From: Myxococcaceae bacterium
GTDB taxonomy: Bacteria > Myxococcota > Myxococcia > Myxococcales > Myxococcaceae
Length of the DNA: 64,000 nt
Direction of reading: 5' to 3'
Assembly: GCA_016793095.1 (NCBI GenBank)
Contig: JAEUJQ010000077.1
Coordinates: 1 to 64,000, forward strand
A program made the translations under genes and the position numbers. Each line of letters opens with the position of its first letter. Position 1 is the first letter of the stretch. Of the stretch, positions 61,694-64,000 are shown piece by piece. The notes beneath the pieces were generated by a model that did not search any database, was not told the origin of the DNA, and saw nothing but the letters and a program-made list of their open reading frames with translations.

Positions 61694-62773
61694 TCAGTCG
61701 AACACGCCGCGCTTCTGCTGGTCGCGCTCGATGCTGCGGAACAGGGCGCCGAAGTTGCCCTCGCCGAAGCTGAAGTGGTTCTTCCGCTGGATGATCTCGA
61801 TGAAGATGGGCCCGATGAGGTTCTTCGTGAAGATCTGCAGCAGGTAGCCCTTCTCGTCGCCGTCCACGAGCACGTTCCGCCGCTGAATGTCCGCCTTGTC
61901 CTCGGTCACCTGCGGGAAGCGCTGGAACACGTCCTGGTAGTACTCGGCGTCCATGTCGAGCATCTCGACGGGCGTGCCCTCGAGCTTCTTGAGCGAGCCG
62001 AGGATGTCGTCGGTGAGGAAGGCCAGGTGCTGAATGCCGGGCCCGTGGTACTCCTCGATGTACTCGTTGATCTGCGACTTCTTCTCGTCTGCCTCGTTGA
62101 TGGGAATGCAGAAGCGCCCGCACGGCGAGCGCAGCGCGTACGAGGTGAGGCCCGTCTTCGCGCCGCGAATGTCGAAGTAGCGCACCTCTTCGAAGCCGAA
62201 GACCGACTTGTAGAAGCTCGCCCACGTCTGCATCGTGCCCTTCTCGACGTTGTTCGTGAGGTGGTCGATGACGCTGAAGCCCTTGGTGGGCACCACCTCG
62301 GGCGTGTCGAGCTTCACGAAGCCCATCGACTCCCAGGGCGCCGTCTCGTAGCGATCGACGAAGTAGATGAGCGAGTCGCCGATGCCGAAGATGGCCGGCA
62401 GCGGCTTGCCGTCGCGCAGGAAGTCCGTCTCGGGGCGGGCCTTCGCGCCGCGCGCGGTCGCCTCGGTGAGGGCCTGCTTCGCGTCCTTCACGCGCCAGCC
62501 CATCGAGCAGATGGACGGGCCGTGCAGCCTGCCGAACTGTGCCGCGAACGACTTCGGCTCGCGGTTCACCAGGAAGGCGATGTCGCCCTGCTGGTACAGG
62601 TCCACCGGCTTCGACGCGTGGCGCATCGTCTTCGACAGCCCGAAGCCCTTGAAGAGGGCCTCGAGCTTCTCGGGCTCGGGCGAGACGAACTCGACGAACT
62701 CGATGCCGTCGAGGCCGCAGGGGTTGGACTTCGACACCTGGAACTGCGGGGGAAGGAAAGTGCGGGTCGTCAT
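61694..62773 (-). CDS. hppD: 4-hydroxyphenylpyruvate dioxygenase
   Basis: The 359-aa vicinal-oxygen-chelate enzyme converts 4-hydroxyphenylpyruvate to homogentisate. Iron ligands His171 (SVIDHLTNNV), His249 (GPGIQHLAFLT) and Glu326 (GPIFIEIIQRKN) are intact; the C-terminal FGEGNFGALFRSIERDQ is the family signature. It starts at an ATG overlapping the hmgA stop (ATGA), so it is the second gene of a tyrosine-degradation operon. Confidence 0.97.
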   Translation of the reverse strand: MTTRTFLPPQFQVSKSNPCGLDGIEFVEFVSPEPEKLEALFKGFGLSKTMRHASKPVDLYQQGDIAFLVNREPKSFAAQFGRLHGPSICSMGWRVKDAKQALTEATARGAKARPETDFLRDGKPLPAIFGIGDSLIYFVDRYETAPWESMGFVKLDTPEVVPTKGFSVIDHLTNNVEKGTMQTWASFYKSVFGFEEVRYFDIRGAKTGLTSYALRSPCGRFCIPINEADEKKSQINEYIEEYHGPGIQHLAFLTDDILGSLKKLEGTPVEMLDMDAEYYQDVFQRFPQVTEDKADIQRRNVLVDGDEKGYLLQIFTKNLIGPIFIEIIQRKNHFSFGEGNFGALFRSIERDQQKRGVFD

Positions 62774-63879
62774 TTCTGCCAGCTCCTCCAGTAGTCAGTC
62801 AGCTCGGTGCGCTCGACGGCGGCGCAGGGCTTCAACGGGTTCTTCGTGTCCAGCATCACCGCGACCTCTTCGGTGCGGGTCGCCTTCGCGGCGCGGTCGA
62901 AGGCCTTCTCCTGCGGCCCATGGTGGATGCCCTGCGGGTGGAACGTCAACATGCCCGGCGCGATGCCCGTGCGGCTGAAGAACTCTCCCGAGTGGTAGAA
63001 GAGCACCTCGTCGAAGTCGATGTTCGAGTGGTAGAAGGGCACCTTCAGCGCGGCCGGGTCGCCGTTCTCGAGCGGGCGCGGCAGGAACGTGCAGATGACC
63101 GCGTTGCGCATGACGAAGGTGGAGTGCGCCGACGGCGGCAGGTGGTAGCGGTCGGACAACACCGGGCGGATGTCGCGCACGTTCAGCTTCTGCACCGTGA
63201 GCGTGCCCTTCCAGCCCACCACGTCGTGCGGGTTGAACGGGTAGAAGACCTTCGTCACCTCGCCCAGGCGCATGATGCGCAGCTCGTACTCGCCGCGGGC
63301 GTCGGCCGTGAGGGTGCTCTTCTCGTCAGGCGACGGCACCTGGATGACGGCGGGGTCGAAGAGCGCGTGCTGGCCGAGCATGCCCTTGTCGGGGAACGTC
63401 ACCTCGCTGAAGGACTCGACGATGAGGAACTTCGAGGTGCTGGTGGGCAGCAGCCGGTACGCGGTGCCGCGCGGCACCTGCAGGTAGTCGCCGGCCTCGT
63501 ACGCGATGGGGCCGAAGTCCGTCTCCAGACGCCCCGCGCCCTCGTGCACGAAGAGCACCTCGTCGGCGTCGGCGTTGCGGAACAGGTACGCCATCGGCTT
63601 GGAGAGCGTCGTGAGGCACAGCCGCACGTCGGCGTTCTCGAGCACGCCTTGCCGGCCGTCGAGCCAGTCCGTGGTGATGGCCTCCATCTTCCGCAGGTCG
63701 TAGGCGCGCGGCTTCAGCGGGCCCTCGATGCGCGTCCAGCCGACCGGCGGGTGGCTGCGGTAGAGGTGCGCGTAGCGGCCGAAGAAGCCGTTGCGCGCGA
63801 ACTCCTCCTCCACCGTGCCCTCGGGGAGTCCGACGTGAGCCTGCTGCGCGACACGGCCTCTGACGTAGGGAATGTCCAT
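62770..63879 (-). CDS. hmgA: Homogentisate 1,2-dioxygenase (divergent clade)
   Basis: The 369-aa protein starts at the ATG at 63879 (MDIPYVRGRVAQQAHV). Opens the ring of homogentisate produced by HppD. It has the two-cupin layout (DEVLFVHEGAGRLETDFG, EAGDYLQVPRGTAYRLL; KVPFYHSNIDFDEVLFYHSG, LTFHPQGIHHGPQEKAF). The spacing of the iron-ligand region (HSNIDFDE) differs slightly from the classic eukaryotic/Pseudomonas form, as in a separate bacterial clade. First gene of the operon. Confidence 0.92.
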   Translation of the reverse strand: MDIPYVRGRVAQQAHVGLPEGTVEEEFARNGFFGRYAHLYRSHPPVGWTRIEGPLKPRAYDLRKMEAITTDWLDGRQGVLENADVRLCLTTLSKPMAYLFRNADADEVLFVHEGAGRLETDFGPIAYEAGDYLQVPRGTAYRLLPTSTSKFLIVESFSEVTFPDKGMLGQHALFDPAVIQVPSPDEKSTLTADARGEYELRIMRLGEVTKVFYPFNPHDVVGWKGTLTVQKLNVRDIRPVLSDRYHLPPSAHSTFVMRNAVICTFLPRPLENGDPAALKVPFYHSNIDFDEVLFYHSGEFFSRTGIAPGMLTFHPQGIHHGPQEKAFDRAAKATRTEEVAVMLDTKNPLKPCAAVERTELTDYWRSWQK

Positions 63880-64000
63880 GATGGGGGCCAACATGTCGGA
63901 GACGGTGGGTCGAATGAAAGCACAGAGTTTTGCACTGCATTGTCAGTTCCGCGCACAGCACCGAACAGCCGTTCTCATGGGATGCCCCGTCGGCCACGGG

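Noticed and set aside
63931..63939. TGCACTGCA palindrome upstream of hmgA as an operator
   Set aside because: Short, single copy and with no supporting regulator nearby; I could not separate it from chance.
63977..64000. Start of a further gene (MGCPVGHG...) at the right edge
   Set aside because: Only eight codons are present, too short to support.

Overview
The window is about 70% G+C, packed with genes on both strands, and rich in secreted or lipid-anchored proteins of very low sequence complexity. Several features point to a Myxococcota (myxobacterial) chromosome, probably near Myxococcaceae/Archangiaceae. These are GGSAGG-type tandem linkers in lipoproteins, TIGR02996 and MopE-type motifs, ASH-repeat/VWA lipoproteins, FHA, ECF sigma and Ser/Thr-kinase signalling genes, GTG starts and ATGA/GTGA gene overlaps. 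I see no rRNA, tRNA, CRISPR array, complete insertion sequence or prophage.

Layout. 1-1.7 kb: a truncated Cys-rich GGS lipoprotein and a secreted trypsin-like protease. 1.9-8.8 kb: a trehalose/stress island with a GH15 glucosidase divergent from a ClC channel, a fused OtsA-OtsB trehalose enzyme, a MarR regulator, a CBS-pair protein and a ferritin-like protein. An identical 12-bp perfect palindrome lies in front of GH15/ClC and again in front of otsAB, so the two loci look co-regulated. 8.9-17.4 kb: two large paralogous ASH/VWA lipoproteins facing each other across small lipoproteins and a decayed phospholipase-D-like gene. 17.5-21.8 kb: a zincin-like protein without the catalytic Glu, a SecD-domain lipoprotein, mannose-type PTS EIIA and EIIB without a permease, a bestrophin-like channel and a dienoyl-CoA isomerase-like crotonase. 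21.9-27.7 kb: a 1,915-residue Ig/beta-propeller surface lipoprotein. 27.8-33.6 kb: an FHA protein, an ECF sigma unit and a TIGR02996 protein. 33.9-37.5 kb: a cold-shock gene with structured leader and terminator, a second ECF sigma gene followed by an odd tandem repeat that reiterates a ribosome-binding site plus ATG, a truncated putative anti-sigma gene, and a PUA-like/HNH nuclease.

37.5-43.9 kb: a tight five-gene unit (PhnD-like binding protein, transmembrane Ser/Thr kinase, lipoprotein, outer-membrane barrel, cupredoxin) that looks like an undescribed envelope sensing or redox system. 43.9-51 kb: a six-repeat glycine-rich lipoprotein, an acyl-CoA ligase, a disintegrin-like Cys-repeat lipoprotein and a small secreted protein. 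51-57.3 kb: a methyltransferase, a hybrid histidine kinase, a TPR lipoprotein and a YVTN-propeller di-haem cytochrome. 57.4-61.5 kb: membrane proteins, a LURP-one-like protein, a decayed GNAT fragment and a MopE/EF-hand lipoprotein. 61.7-63.9 kb: hmgA-hppD, tyrosine degradation.

Functional links. Trehalose turnover with ion channels suggests osmotic or desiccation adaptation. The many lipoproteins with variable repeat linkers suggest a cell surface evolving by repeat expansion. The best candidates for new biology are the shared palindrome regulon, the PhnD-kinase-cupredoxin cluster and the SD-ATG repeat beside the HNH gene. All functions are inferred from sequence reading; no database search was run.
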